DNA of 64,000 nt from Chryseobacterium aureum (GTDB lineage Bacteria; Bacteroidota; Bacteroidia; Flavobacteriales; Weeksellaceae). The stretch's first letter is position 1. The number at the start of each line of letters is the position of its first letter. The translations under genes and the position numbers were made by a program. Below the pieces are notes generated by a model. The model worked only from the letters and a program-made list of their open reading frames with translations, was not told the origin of the DNA and made no database searches. The stretch covers positions 2,728,001 to 2,792,000 of the forward strand of contig NZ_CP034661.1 in NCBI RefSeq assembly GCF_003971235.1. The letters are read 5' to 3'. Below are positions 36,701 to 46,553 of this stretch, one piece after another.

Positions 36701-37084
36701 GACTATCAGACCTCCAATGTTTTCACAGGATTATCCAGAGGCCTTCACACAGTATATGTCTTAGGATCAGACCGATGCAGCCATATCACCAAAGAATTTC
36801 TTGTCCTTAACCTCATTAATACCATTACTCCCAACGGGGACGGCATCAATGATGTACTGAACTATTCAGAACTCAAAATCAAAAAAAATGTTACCATTGA
36901 GGTGGCAGACCGCTACGGAGCTTCTGTTTATAAGTCTTCAGACAAGAATTATATATGGGATGGAACAGCCAACGGAAGAAATCTTTCAACGGGAACTTAC
37001 TGGTATATCATCAAATGGATTGAGCCCGACACTCAATTACCAGTTTCATACTCAGGATGGCTTTTAATTAAAAATCGGGAATAA
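33734..37084 (+). CDS. T9SS type B sorted giant protein 1 (IgGFc-binding-like, CHU_C)
   Basis: A 1116-residue secreted protein. Signal peptide (1-19, ending NAQ); N-terminal IgGFc-binding-like domain (about 20-450) with ATEDNTTVT, VTNGNFN and GYGGYFAGFSS; an Ig-like module (about 465-525) with YQWYLNG; two Ca-type modules opening CDDNFDG (about 716) and CDNDLNG (about 810); LDAGPGF (about 909) with WSTGAT; a SprB-like module (about 961-1020); and the gliding motility-associated C-terminal domain (1029-1116) beginning TITPNGDGIND, the type B signal for the type IX secretion system. Expected on the cell surface or released. Adhesion is inferred. Confidence 0.88.
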   Translation: MKKLLLAFCTFFCLLVNAQLDSEHWIAPMSASSLLGTPKGYLYLSTNETTPFSVQVFNNNNLFSTVQVSKGNPVQVTIPNNMMISSAPSNLFTSNSMGLYVKGNKKFFASYRFSVQDQAEFITSKGLAALGKTFFAGMAPNTTAKPYVNSTIGITATEDNTTVTLSGYNPAVVFSDGISAPSRTFTLNKGKSYIIEAQSNLNPNNLTGLVGAKIVASKPISVTNGNFNSIYTTQNNTNVDVLMDQAVPVERLGKDFVMMKGNGPANSGMEAAVVIATVNNTKLTVNGTLLNNVTLNAGQYYVVQGTNYVNQVNGNYNMSISANNNVYVYQLLAGTSTGTVYATGGMNFIPPLSCFLPKEINEIGFINKIGNDTFNTRLNIITQAGAAVTINGNPIAAGTGPAPVTGNPNWVTYSIPSVTGNITVGSTKPVTAGIAAGNGAVGYGGYFAGFSSVPVITKTGDCYNGVQLSVESGYDAYQWYLNGNPITGATTPTINPDLYGSGIYTCYITRTNCESRLTAEFDYTACPPVTTTTYDIGACNTKIITPAFSNSTQTIDPSYTNIIVSPTNGNVSINPTTGQLIYTPNAGITANTTDTFTYYIQGNGNPTAFEYFKIVINTHVFQVNNAFLTSCEASNGNGTFNLTTANVTSEPGATVTYFTNVNLTGQINSPATYSGPAGTIYAKVTSVYGCSQTATITLNTYPTPNINTSNFNAAICDDNFDGIVSVNFTNVTPQIVTNPANFTVRYYLNQADANAGNNNTLPANWTFTANTTVYVRVSGATGECPPVFGQINFTIGNKIPLITNNAQADICDNDLNGSESVNLTNYKALFTTDPGVTVSFYTSLANAQAGLNPVPASQILTSFTTVFYVRFQSSTACPNTAVLTLALKTPKKSEKLRDQVICSDEKIMLDAGPGFTSYVWSTGATSSSISAGPGTYYVDLGFNGCVYRQYVNVTTSQAPSITKIEVTGSTATVFVTGGTAPYKYSLNGFDYQTSNVFTGLSRGLHTVYVLGSDRCSHITKEFLVLNLINTITPNGDGINDVLNYSELKIKKNVTIEVADRYGASVYKSSDKNYIWDGTANGRNLSTGTYWYIIKWIEPDTQLPVSYSGWLLIKNRE

Positions 37085-37133
37085 CTTTTTAACATTTATT
37101 TAAATTTTATTAAAAGTATTTCATTTTTTATTT

Positions 37134-37141
37134 TAATTTTG
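37134..37141 (+). promoter_or_regulatory. -7 element, giant protein 2
   Basis: TAATTTTG, 23 bases before the ATG. Confidence 0.6.
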
Positions 37142-37163
37142 TAGAAATCCTAATTCCATACAC

Positions 37164-39986
37164 ATGAAAAGATTTCTACTCAGTTTGGTATTAATTTTTT
37201 TGACAATTAATACACTCTTTGCACAAAGGGATACCGAGCATTGGATTGCTCCTTATTATGACAGTGTTGGAGGGTATACTAACATGCTATACCTTTCCAC
37301 TGATTCATTAACTCCAATTGATGTAACCATTTATAATAATAACGCTGTAGTTACTACGGTTACCATCAGCAAAGGCAGCCCGCAGACTTACAAGCTTACC
37401 AATAGCCTTATTTCTACAGGCACCAGTACTGAAGCCTTCACTGTTGGCAATAAAGGACTTTATTTAAAAGCAGCCAAACCTTTTTACTGCAGTTTAAGAC
37501 TTGCCCAAAGCGTTCATGGGGAAGTCATTACCAGTAAAGGAAAAGCTGGAATTGGAAAAACATTTTTTGTTGCTACTGCCCCCAATACCAATACCAGCAC
37601 TATTCAAAACTTCACAGCAGGTGTATTGGCCACTGAAGACAATACCAATGTAACAGTAACCTGGAATGCAGCTGCCGGAGTTGTTTTTATTAATGGATCA
37701 CCTACAGGTAATACCCACACTTTTACGCTGCAGAAAGGTCAATCTTTCATTCTTGCGGGATCAGGAAGTCAGTCTGGGAATAAGACTGGTTTTATCGGTG
37801 CAAAAATAGTTGCTGATAAACCAATAACCCTTACTAACGGAAGCTGTAACGCCAATTTCTCTACTGCTCCGTCTGGGAGTGACCCGGTTCTGGATCAGTC
37901 GGTTCCGGTGGATCGACTTGGTAATACTTTTGCAATGGTAAAAACAAGATCTACTGCTCCTAACTTAAATATGGAAGGAGGTCTTATTGTTGCTACTGAA
38001 GACAACACGCAGGTATTTTTAAATGGCGGGGGTACTTCCGTGGCAACGCTTGCAGCTGGAGAATGGTACAGAATCAATGAAACCAGCTATGTAGCGCAGG
38101 GTACTTCAGGACATTCCAATATGTTTATTTCGACTACTAAAAATGTATATTTATATCAATTTATTGGAATTCTGGGAAGTGATGCCACCAATGGATTCAA
38201 CTATATTCCGCCATTGAACTGTTTTCTTCCAAGAAAAATTGACGAAATCGGAAAGATTAATGAGATGCCTATCGGTGCATCAGGAGCAAGTGCTGTTCAG
38301 GATATCATTGTAAAACTGAATATCCTGACAGAAACAGGTTCTACCGTATTGCTAAATGGTATGCCTATACCTGCAACAGACGGACCATATCCGGTGGCAG
38401 GAAACACCAACTGGGTTACCTATGGAATTACCGGGGTAACTGGAAACATTAATATTACTTCTACAAAAGCTGTAACAGCTGGTATCAACGGAGGATTTAG
38501 TTCTGCCGGATACGGAGGTTATTTTGCAGGATTCTCTTCCATCCCTGTAATTGCTAAAAAGACAGGTGAATGTGTACCGGGAATTATTCTTGAATTGGAT
38601 GACGGATATGAAACCTACCAGTGGTACCGTGACGGAGTAGCTATTTCTGGAGCAACTTCTTTTACTTACACCCCTACACAGTCCGGAAATTATACGGTAA
38701 AAGTAACCATGGGAACATGCCCTCCTGTTACAACACCTGTTTATAAAGTACAAACCTGTCTAAAAGAAACAACACAGGCTCTTAATGCTTGTTCTACTAA
38801 AATTATTACCCCTACTTTTACCTCTTCCACTCAGACCGTGGTTCCAAGTACAGTAGTTATTTTAACTCCACCTACAAAAGGAACAGCTGTAGTGAATCCG
38901 AACGGAACCATCACTTACACGCCAAATCCAGGTTATTTGGGAGCAGATAAAATTATTTATAAATTCTGTGGAAACTCGGTAGAGTTTACAGATTGTGAGC
39001 AGGTGACCTTAAACCTTACGGTAGTACCATTCATTGTTACTGATACTTCTATTAAGGCATGTTGGTATGATGTAGATCCTTATGCTTACTTTGACCTTAC
39101 GAAAGCTAAAGTAACAGACTATAACGCGGTTACAAAAAAATACTACCGTACTCTAAGTGATCTTACAGCAGGCATCAATGAAATTACAACACCTACCAAT
39201 TTCCCGTCAACAGGAGGATTTGTATATGTGAAAGTAACCACTGCTGAAGGATGTACAGCCAATGCAAAAATTGAATTAATTGTACTTCCCATCAAAAAAT
39301 CTCCGATCCTTGTAGACCAGTATATCTGTATGGATGCAAAAACCAACCTGGATGCAGGTTCCGGATATGATTCTTATCAATGGAGCACAGGTGCTACTAC
39401 TTCTGGTATCAGAGACGTAGGCGTTGGAGAATATACAGTAGTACTTGGTAAAAACGGATGCTTCCTTACCCAGACCGTAAAGGTGAAAAAAGTGGAGGAT
39501 CCGGTAATTCAGACTATTGAAATCAACAACAATACAGCAACGGTAATCGTAAGCGGAGGTAAAGCACCTTTCAAATATGCGGTTGATGGAACTGCTAACT
39601 GGCAGGATTCAAATGTTTTCACTGGTTTAAGCAGAGGACAGCATACATTCTATGTAAAAGATTTCTATAACTGTACCCCTAGTTCTGTAGAAGTTACAAT
39701 CCCTAATCTATTGAATGCCATCACCCCTAACGGCGATAACGTAAATGACTATATAGATTACAGTGAGCTTGCTTACAAAGAAAACCTAAGCTTCGTAGTA
39801 TATGACAGATATGGAAATATGGTATTTACCGGAAATAAATTCAATAACTACAGATGGGACGGAAAACACTTTGATAAAAAGCTGGGAACAGGAACCTACT
39901 GGTATCATATCACGTGGAATGAATCTAACAAAGAAAAGACTCCAATAAAATATACCGGTTGGATTCTCGTTAAAAACAGAGAGTAA
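37164..39986 (+). CDS. T9SS type B sorted giant protein 2 (short form)
   Basis: A 940-residue paralogue of the preceding protein. Signal peptide ending LFAQ, then RDTEHWIAP, the IgGFc-binding-like domain to about 455 (ATEDNTNVTV, GYGGYFAGFSS), one Ig-like module (YQWYRDG, about 482), a cadherin-like VNPNGTITYTPN module, one CWYDVDP module (about 632), LDAGSGYDSYQW (about 729), a SprB-like module (about 782) and the CHU_C domain from ITPNGDNVNDYI (about 851-940). It lacks the two CDDN/CDND modules of proteins 1 and 4. Confidence 0.88.
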   Translation: MKRFLLSLVLIFLTINTLFAQRDTEHWIAPYYDSVGGYTNMLYLSTDSLTPIDVTIYNNNAVVTTVTISKGSPQTYKLTNSLISTGTSTEAFTVGNKGLYLKAAKPFYCSLRLAQSVHGEVITSKGKAGIGKTFFVATAPNTNTSTIQNFTAGVLATEDNTNVTVTWNAAAGVVFINGSPTGNTHTFTLQKGQSFILAGSGSQSGNKTGFIGAKIVADKPITLTNGSCNANFSTAPSGSDPVLDQSVPVDRLGNTFAMVKTRSTAPNLNMEGGLIVATEDNTQVFLNGGGTSVATLAAGEWYRINETSYVAQGTSGHSNMFISTTKNVYLYQFIGILGSDATNGFNYIPPLNCFLPRKIDEIGKINEMPIGASGASAVQDIIVKLNILTETGSTVLLNGMPIPATDGPYPVAGNTNWVTYGITGVTGNINITSTKAVTAGINGGFSSAGYGGYFAGFSSIPVIAKKTGECVPGIILELDDGYETYQWYRDGVAISGATSFTYTPTQSGNYTVKVTMGTCPPVTTPVYKVQTCLKETTQALNACSTKIITPTFTSSTQTVVPSTVVILTPPTKGTAVVNPNGTITYTPNPGYLGADKIIYKFCGNSVEFTDCEQVTLNLTVVPFIVTDTSIKACWYDVDPYAYFDLTKAKVTDYNAVTKKYYRTLSDLTAGINEITTPTNFPSTGGFVYVKVTTAEGCTANAKIELIVLPIKKSPILVDQYICMDAKTNLDAGSGYDSYQWSTGATTSGIRDVGVGEYTVVLGKNGCFLTQTVKVKKVEDPVIQTIEINNNTATVIVSGGKAPFKYAVDGTANWQDSNVFTGLSRGQHTFYVKDFYNCTPSSVEVTIPNLLNAITPNGDNVNDYIDYSELAYKENLSFVVYDRYGNMVFTGNKFNNYRWDGKHFDKKLGTGTYWYHITWNESNKEKTPIKYTGWILVKNRE

Positions 39987-40009
39987 TAATTAGTTTAAAA
40001 CTATATTTT

Positions 40010-40042
40010 ATAAGCCACGATAACATTATCGTGGCTTATTTT
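40010..40042 (+). terminator. Terminator after giant gene 2
   Basis: ATAAGCCACGATAA / TTATCGTGGCTTAT with a 2-base loop and T-run. Confidence 0.9.
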
Positions 40043-40097
40043 GTTAATTCATCATTATATATGATAAAATATTTTCATAACCAATGAATTATTCTGC

Positions 40098-40105
40098 TAT
40101 TTTTG
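40098..40105 (+). promoter_or_regulatory. -7 element, giant protein 3
   Basis: TATTTTTG, 23 bases before the ATG. Confidence 0.6.
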
Positions 40106-40127
40106 TAAAAAACCTAATTAACTATAC

Positions 40128-42980
40128 ATGAAGAAAACTCTATTGATTTTCCTGTTCTTATGGGTACCCATTCACATGCTTTTTGCCCAAAGAGATACAG
40201 AACACTGGTTTGCCCCTATGGCAGCCAGATCTCCAAAAGTAGTTACTCCCATGCAGGCGCTGTACTTCTCTACAGATTCTGCTACTCCTTTTACTGTAGA
40301 CATCTACAGCAATAATACCGTGTTGGGAACAGTCACTATAAGTAAAGGCTCACCACAGACATTTAATATTCCATTGAACAGAATGGTGGCCACTATCAAT
40401 GGAGAGCTATTCACTGTTGGAAATAAAGGACTCTATACAAAAGGCTCAAAACCTTACTTTGTCACTTACAGATTCTCGGTAAGCCAGCATGGCGAAATAT
40501 TAACATCAAAAGGAAAAGCCGGAATAGGCAAGAAATTTTATGCAGTCACTGCTCCCATTGAAGAGCTGAACAGTGAGTACAATTTCACCGCCGGAATTCT
40601 GGCAACAGAAGATAATACCACTGTTACCGTTTCAAACTATTCTCCCAATGTGGTATTTACCAACGGATGGACAGGAGCCACAAATCCCACACTTACCTTT
40701 ACGTTGAATAAAGGACAATCTTATATTATTGAGGGTATAGGTGATAAAACAGTCAACAAAGAAGCATTCATCGGGGCTAAAATAGAATCCGACAAACCTG
40801 TTTCAGTGACCAATGGAAATTTTAACGGTCAGTTTGCCATGGCAGCGGGTGGTTCTTATCAGGGTTCTGATATTATCATGGACCAATCTGTCCCGGTAGA
40901 CAGGTTAGGAAATGAATTTGTAGTCGTGAAAGGAAACGGAGATATCAGCAGAAACATGGAAGATGCCTTAATTGTTGCTACAGAAGGCGGAACTCAGGTA
41001 TACATCAATAATGCCACTACACCGGCAGCAACATTGGCTGAAGGAGAAAGCTACAGAGTCAACAAAATCAATAATACCAACTATATCAATCAGGGGAATA
41101 ATCACTACAACATGTACATCAGAACCACTAAAAATGTATATGTATATCAGCTTATGGCTGGTGTGGGAGCCAGTAATGCAACACTTGGGTTCAATTATAT
41201 TCCCCCGCTGAACTGTTACCTTCCAAGAAAAATTGATGAGATTGGAAAAATTAAAGATCTTCCCTATTCTACCACCCTTTCAGGACATATTGTAAAACTG
41301 AACATTCTGACAGAATCAGGTGCTGTTGTAACCATAAACGGAGCACAATTACCCGCTTCACAAGGACCTTATCAGGTAACAGGAACCCCTAATTGGGTAT
41401 CTTATTCTGTTCCCGATATTTCAGGAGATGTCACCATTAATTCAACAAAAGCTGTTACGGCAGGTATCTCCGGAGGCAGCGGTGTAGTGGGTTATGGTGG
41501 TTATTTTGCCGGATTCTCTTCCATTCCCGTTATTGCCAAACAAAACGGTGAATGTATCCCCGGGATCGTTCTTGAAGTAGATGACAGTTTTGATACCTAC
41601 CAATGGTATAAAGAAAACAATCCTATACCCGGTGCAACCAGTCACTCCTATACCCCTACACAGTCAGGAAACTACACGGTAAAAATTACGGTAGGCTCAT
41701 GCCCTCCAGTGATCACTCCCGTATATAAAGTCTATACCTGTCTTAAGAAAACAATCATCAATGATACCGTATGTGATGGCGTAAAGCAGATTGTACCTAC
41801 ATTTTCAAGTTCCACCCAGACTGTAGTACCGGGAACCGTAACCATCATCACAGCCCCAACGAACGGAAATGCTGTTATTGATCCCAATACCGGTGTAATA
41901 AGTTATGCACCTACCTACGGGTATATTGGCCCAGATAAGATCGTTTACAAATTCTGCGGAAACAATCCTGACTTTACAGATTGTGAAGAAGTGACTTTAA
42001 ATCTGACCGTCTCTGAAAGTCCCGTTGTAAATGATGCTTTACTAAGAACCTGTTTTCTGGAAGCCAATCCCGCTACCGGATTATTTAATCTTACCAATGT
42101 CAGCGTAACATTAGCAACCGGAATTACCAAGAAATACTACCCTTCTCTTGCAGATGCACATGCAGGAACCAATGAAATTTTAACGCCTGATCATTACATC
42201 GCTCCCAATGGTGTGGCCTATATTAAAGTGATCAACGCAAACGGATGTTACAGAGTAGCTATGGTAACCCTTGTGGTTTTAGCTCCGGTAAAATCACCTG
42301 TACTTACAGATAAAATTATCTGTATGGAAGGAAAAACCACATTGGATGCCGGACCGGGATTCAAAAGCTATGAATGGAGCACGGGAGCAACCACTCAGAC
42401 AATAAAGAATGTAGGAGTGGGAGTGTATTGGGTAAAACTAAAAACCGGAGAATGTGTAACCATGCAGAGTGTAAAAGTATATGCCTCGGAACAGCCGGCA
42501 ATTACCAATATTGAGATCTCTAATAACACCGTCACAGTGAATGTTGCAGGAGGAACTCCGCCTTACAGATACTCTATGGATAATATCAACTGGCAGGATT
42601 CTAATATATTTACCAATATCAGCAGAGGAAATGCCGCCATCTATGTAAAAGATGATTATAATTGCGAACCAATACAGGTAAATATCACTATCCCTAATCT
42701 GATTAATGTCATCACACCGAATAATGACGGGGTAAATGATGCAATAGATTATTCCGCTCTGGCCGTTAAAAATAATCTTGCATTTAACATTTTCGACAGA
42801 TATGGCAGTAAAATCTTTCAGGCAGATAAAACCAATGGCTACAAATGGAACGGAACTGCAGACGGCAGCAAAAGAGTTCCTACAGGAAATTATTGGTATG
42901 AAATAGGCTGGAATGAGCCTAATGCAAAGCAAACACCGATAAAATTCACAGGTTGGATAATGGTTAAAAACAGAGAGTAA
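40128..42980 (+). CDS. T9SS type B sorted giant protein 3 (short form)
   Basis: A 950-residue paralogue closest to protein 2: same domain order, same LFAQRDTEHW start, same TFSSSTQTVVP and GPDKIVYKFCGN segments. IgGFc-binding-like domain to about 460 with ATEDNTTVTV and GYGGYFAGFSS; Ig-like module with YQWYKEN; cadherin-like module; a CFLEANP module (about 641); LDAGPGFKSYEW (about 739); SprB-like module; CHU_C from ITPNNDGVNDAI (about 860-950). The type B sorting domain predicts secretion through PorU/SprA-type T9SS with separate partner processing. Confidence 0.88.
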   Translation: MKKTLLIFLFLWVPIHMLFAQRDTEHWFAPMAARSPKVVTPMQALYFSTDSATPFTVDIYSNNTVLGTVTISKGSPQTFNIPLNRMVATINGELFTVGNKGLYTKGSKPYFVTYRFSVSQHGEILTSKGKAGIGKKFYAVTAPIEELNSEYNFTAGILATEDNTTVTVSNYSPNVVFTNGWTGATNPTLTFTLNKGQSYIIEGIGDKTVNKEAFIGAKIESDKPVSVTNGNFNGQFAMAAGGSYQGSDIIMDQSVPVDRLGNEFVVVKGNGDISRNMEDALIVATEGGTQVYINNATTPAATLAEGESYRVNKINNTNYINQGNNHYNMYIRTTKNVYVYQLMAGVGASNATLGFNYIPPLNCYLPRKIDEIGKIKDLPYSTTLSGHIVKLNILTESGAVVTINGAQLPASQGPYQVTGTPNWVSYSVPDISGDVTINSTKAVTAGISGGSGVVGYGGYFAGFSSIPVIAKQNGECIPGIVLEVDDSFDTYQWYKENNPIPGATSHSYTPTQSGNYTVKITVGSCPPVITPVYKVYTCLKKTIINDTVCDGVKQIVPTFSSSTQTVVPGTVTIITAPTNGNAVIDPNTGVISYAPTYGYIGPDKIVYKFCGNNPDFTDCEEVTLNLTVSESPVVNDALLRTCFLEANPATGLFNLTNVSVTLATGITKKYYPSLADAHAGTNEILTPDHYIAPNGVAYIKVINANGCYRVAMVTLVVLAPVKSPVLTDKIICMEGKTTLDAGPGFKSYEWSTGATTQTIKNVGVGVYWVKLKTGECVTMQSVKVYASEQPAITNIEISNNTVTVNVAGGTPPYRYSMDNINWQDSNIFTNISRGNAAIYVKDDYNCEPIQVNITIPNLINVITPNNDGVNDAIDYSALAVKNNLAFNIFDRYGSKIFQADKTNGYKWNGTADGSKRVPTGNYWYEIGWNEPNAKQTPIKFTGWIMVKNRE

Positions 42981-43000
42981 TCCTGCAGGTATAAAAGGTA

Positions 43001-43033
43001 AAAAAGCCTCGATTTTAAAATCGAGGCTTTTTT
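43001..43033 (+). terminator. Terminator after giant gene 3
   Basis: AAAAAGCCTCGATTTT / AAAATCGAGGCTTTTT, fully complementary, with T-run. Confidence 0.92.
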
Positions 43034-43067
43034 ATTATGTTTTCAAGCATTTAATACTTTTTATTGT

Positions 43068-43075
43068 TAAATTTG
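43068..43075 (+). promoter_or_regulatory. -7 element, giant protein 4
   Basis: TAAATTTG, 20 bases before the ATG. Confidence 0.6.
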
Positions 43076-43094
43076 TGATAAATACTACTACTGA

Positions 43095-46000
43095 ATGAAG
43101 AAAATTCTATCTTTTTTATTTATATTTTATATTTTCACCTCTGCCTTCGCTCAATTGGACCGAGAGCATTGGTTTGCTCCGATGATAGACAGGACAGGTG
43201 CCCCCAATCCTTATCAGAAATTATATTTATCTACCAGCAGAACCACCCCTTTTCCGGTCAATATTTATAACAATAATGTCCTGATAGGAACCGTGAATAT
43301 CAGCAAAAACAATCCCCAGAAATTTGATGTTTTAAGAAATTATATTATCACCACACAGCAGACAGATCTGTTTACGCCTACCACCAAAGGATTATATCTT
43401 AAAGCCGAATTTCCTTTTTATGCTAACCTGAGGTTCTCGGTATTTAACCATGCAGAAATTATTACCTCCAAAGGAATACCCTCCACCGGAAATACATTCT
43501 ATGCAGCTTCTGCGCCTATTACGGTAAGCAACAATATCCTGAACTTTATGACCAGCGTACTGGCAACTGAAGACAATACCACCGTTACCATCTCAGGATA
43601 TAGTCCTACCGTTCAGTTTTCCAACGGGATGACAGGAGCTACCAACCCGACAATGACTTTTACTTTAAATAAGGGCCAGTCTTATATCATTGACGGTATT
43701 GGAAATATCGCAGGAAACTTTGACGGATTCATTGGTTCAAAAATTGTAGCCAATAAACCCGTTAATGTCACCAATGGAAACTTTAACGGGCAATATGCCG
43801 GGAATTTTCCCTCCAGTTCAGATATTCTGATGGATCAGGCTGTACCGGTCAACAGACTGGGGAATGAATTTGCTCTGGTAAAAGGGAACGGGCCCATCGG
43901 CTCCAATATGGAAGGAGCGGTTGTTATCGCCACGGAAGACAATACCCAAATTTTTGTTAATAATGAAATTCCTCCAATAGCAACCATCAATGCAGGGAAA
44001 TATTATGTTATCCCTGATTCAAAATATGTCCTTCAGGGGAACGGACATTATAATCTGTACGTAAAAACATCAAAGAATGCCTATGTATATCAGATTCTGG
44101 CCGGAGATTCCAACTCTGGAAATGAAACAGCTACCGGAGGATTCAATTTTATTCCTGCGCTCAACTGTTATCTTCCGAAGCAGATTAACGAGCTGGGGTT
44201 GATTAATGAAAATTTTGTTCATTCCAATGGAAACGTCGGAGGAGTTCTGAATATCCCGACAAAGCTGAACCTCATTACAGAAAGAGGAGCCAACGTTACA
44301 GTAAACAGTGCTACTCCTCTTGCCATAACAGGTCCTTACAATATGACAGGAACTACCAACTGGGTTACTTATGGTATTCCTAACGTGACGGGAACGATTA
44401 CTGTAGTTTCAGACAAAGCTATTATGGCAGGTATAACAGCAGGAAGTGATGCGGTAGGATATGGCGGATTCTTCGCAGGTTTCCCTACACAGCCTGTAAT
44501 ATTACAATCCGGAAACGGCTGTATTCCGGGAATTGTACTCACTATAGACCCGCTTATTTATGATACCTATCAATGGTACAGAAACGGAACCATTGTTCCC
44601 GGAGCCACCACATCCACAATTACCCCTACGTTACCAGGATATTATACCTGTTCTGTTACAATGGGAAGCTGTGCACCATTGGTCACCGAAAAAATAAAAG
44701 TACTGAACTGTACAAAATTAAGCACCAAGACCTACGATGTCTGTACTTCGCAGATCATCACTCCTGTATTAAGCAGTTCTACACAAACAACCGCTCCCGG
44801 TACAGTAGCAATTACAACCCCACCTACACTGGGAACAGCAACAATAAACGCCACTACCGGAGTCATTACTTATACGGTAAATACACCCGGAACATCCGGA
44901 ACAGATACATTCACTTATACATTCTGCGGCAATGACCCTGATTTTCCGGATTGTGAAACAGTTACGGTTACTATCAACATCCAGGCTCTTACAGTAATGA
45001 ATACCACATTATTTGCCTGTGATATCAATGGGCAGGGCACATTCAATCTGACGACGGCCAACATTACCAATAATTCGCCTGTTACCATTACTTATTATCC
45101 TACCCTTTTGGATGCTCAGAACGAAAATGCGGCTGCACTCATCACCAATACCACAGCTTACAATGCGCCCAACGGCACGATAGTATATGCCGTTGTAAAA
45201 AACAGTATAGGATGCAAAAGTATCGCACAAATCACCTTATCTCTTTTCAATAAAGCGATTGTTCTGGATAATTACAATGGTATTTTCTGTGATGATAATC
45301 TGGATGGAACAGTCACTGTTATTCTTCCTAACATTACTCCTGTTATACTGAATAACCCGAATTATTTTACCAACGTAAGATATTATGCAAACCTTGCAGA
45401 TGCCAATGCCGGAAACACCAATACTCTGCCTAACAACTGGAACTATACTGCTGCCACTACCATTTACGTCAGAGTAGATTCTCCGGATGGATGCGCCAGC
45501 GTTATCAAACCTTTGCAGTTCAGTATTGGAGCCAGAGTAACACTCATTACCAAAACCGTTACAGAAAGTGTTTGTGATGACGATCTGGACGGGACAAAAA
45601 ATGTCAATTTAGCCCAATTTATCCCTCAGTTTACACTGGATCCTAGTGTTACCTATACCTTCCATGCAACGTTATCAGATGCTCAGAATAATGTAAATAT
45701 AGTTTCGTCTCCTGTTAACATTATCAATTCTCAGACTTACTACATCCGTTTTGAAAAAAATGGGGTATGTCCTGAAGTAGGTACCCTTATTATCAATATT
45801 AAGGTTCCCAAAAAATCTGATATACTGGCAGACAAGGCTATTTGCCCGAAAACCACCACTACATTGGATGCAGGGCCTGGCTTTGAGAGGTATCTGTGGA
45901 GTACCGGAGCCACTACCCCTTCCATTACGAATGTTGCCCCGGGAAGTTACTGGGTAGAACTTACTTTTAACGGCTGTGTTTACAAACAATATGTAAATGT

Positions 46001-46493
46001 TACAGAACTGCCTCTTCCTATGATTACGTCTATCGAAATAGACGGAACAACCGTAAAAATCGGAGTAAGCGGGGGGACCCCTCCTTATGAATATTCTTTG
46101 GACGGAGTGCTGTGGCAGAGTTCCAACGTGTTCACCAATGTACCGAGAGGGGCACACAATGTATTTGTAAGAGATTCTAAAATGTGTGAAGAAGTGAAAA
46201 AGCCTTTCGCCATTATTAATCTCATCAATACCATTACTCCGAATGGAGACGGCTACAACGAAGGAATAGACTACTCTGCATTAATGGCCAATGACAATCT
46301 TGTTTTCAGAATTTTTGACAGATACGGTGCAGAAGTATTCAGAGGAACGCCCGAAAACCGATATACCTGGGACGGAAGAGTGGGCGGAAGATATGTTCCT
46401 ACGGCAACCTACTGGTATTTTATCACCTGGACAGAATATGGCTCTACCCTCACTGTAAAATATTCAAGCTGGCTGCTTGTAAAACACAGATAA
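43095..46493 (+). CDS. T9SS type B sorted giant protein 4 (long form)
   Basis: A 1132-residue paralogue with the same long architecture as protein 1: signal peptide ending AFAQ, LDREHWFAP, IgGFc-binding-like domain to about 465 (ATEDNTTVTI, GYGGFFAGF), Ig-like module (YQWYRNG, about 489), cadherin-like module, CDINGQG (about 642), then CDDNLDG (about 731) and CDDDLDG (about 826) modules, LDAGPGFERYLW (about 926), SprB-like module and CHU_C from TITPNGDGYNEG (1043-1132). Repeated Asp-rich loops suggest calcium binding. Last of the tandem set. Confidence 0.88.
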   Translation: MKKILSFLFIFYIFTSAFAQLDREHWFAPMIDRTGAPNPYQKLYLSTSRTTPFPVNIYNNNVLIGTVNISKNNPQKFDVLRNYIITTQQTDLFTPTTKGLYLKAEFPFYANLRFSVFNHAEIITSKGIPSTGNTFYAASAPITVSNNILNFMTSVLATEDNTTVTISGYSPTVQFSNGMTGATNPTMTFTLNKGQSYIIDGIGNIAGNFDGFIGSKIVANKPVNVTNGNFNGQYAGNFPSSSDILMDQAVPVNRLGNEFALVKGNGPIGSNMEGAVVIATEDNTQIFVNNEIPPIATINAGKYYVIPDSKYVLQGNGHYNLYVKTSKNAYVYQILAGDSNSGNETATGGFNFIPALNCYLPKQINELGLINENFVHSNGNVGGVLNIPTKLNLITERGANVTVNSATPLAITGPYNMTGTTNWVTYGIPNVTGTITVVSDKAIMAGITAGSDAVGYGGFFAGFPTQPVILQSGNGCIPGIVLTIDPLIYDTYQWYRNGTIVPGATTSTITPTLPGYYTCSVTMGSCAPLVTEKIKVLNCTKLSTKTYDVCTSQIITPVLSSSTQTTAPGTVAITTPPTLGTATINATTGVITYTVNTPGTSGTDTFTYTFCGNDPDFPDCETVTVTINIQALTVMNTTLFACDINGQGTFNLTTANITNNSPVTITYYPTLLDAQNENAAALITNTTAYNAPNGTIVYAVVKNSIGCKSIAQITLSLFNKAIVLDNYNGIFCDDNLDGTVTVILPNITPVILNNPNYFTNVRYYANLADANAGNTNTLPNNWNYTAATTIYVRVDSPDGCASVIKPLQFSIGARVTLITKTVTESVCDDDLDGTKNVNLAQFIPQFTLDPSVTYTFHATLSDAQNNVNIVSSPVNIINSQTYYIRFEKNGVCPEVGTLIINIKVPKKSDILADKAICPKTTTTLDAGPGFERYLWSTGATTPSITNVAPGSYWVELTFNGCVYKQYVNVTELPLPMITSIEIDGTTVKIGVSGGTPPYEYSLDGVLWQSSNVFTNVPRGAHNVFVRDSKMCEEVKKPFAIINLINTITPNGDGYNEGIDYSALMANDNLVFRIFDRYGAEVFRGTPENRYTWDGRVGGRYVPTATYWYFITWTEYGSTLTVKYSSWLLVKHR

Positions 46494-46498
46494 TCTCC

Positions 46499-46553
46499 AA
46501 AAGCCGGAAGAAAATATACCTGAAATTCAGGATTACTTTCTTCCGCTTTTTTT
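46499..46553 (+). terminator. Terminator after giant gene 4
   Basis: Outer stem GGAAGAAA / TTTCTTCC with an inner CCTGAA / TTCAGG stem, then a run of T. Confidence 0.75.

Noticed and set aside
42438..42932. 164-codon open frame on minus within giant gene 3
   Set aside because: Antisense shadow of the SprB-like/CHU_C region; similar shadows occur in the other giant genes (for example 45675-46157, 160 codons) only because the sense genes are long and repetitive.
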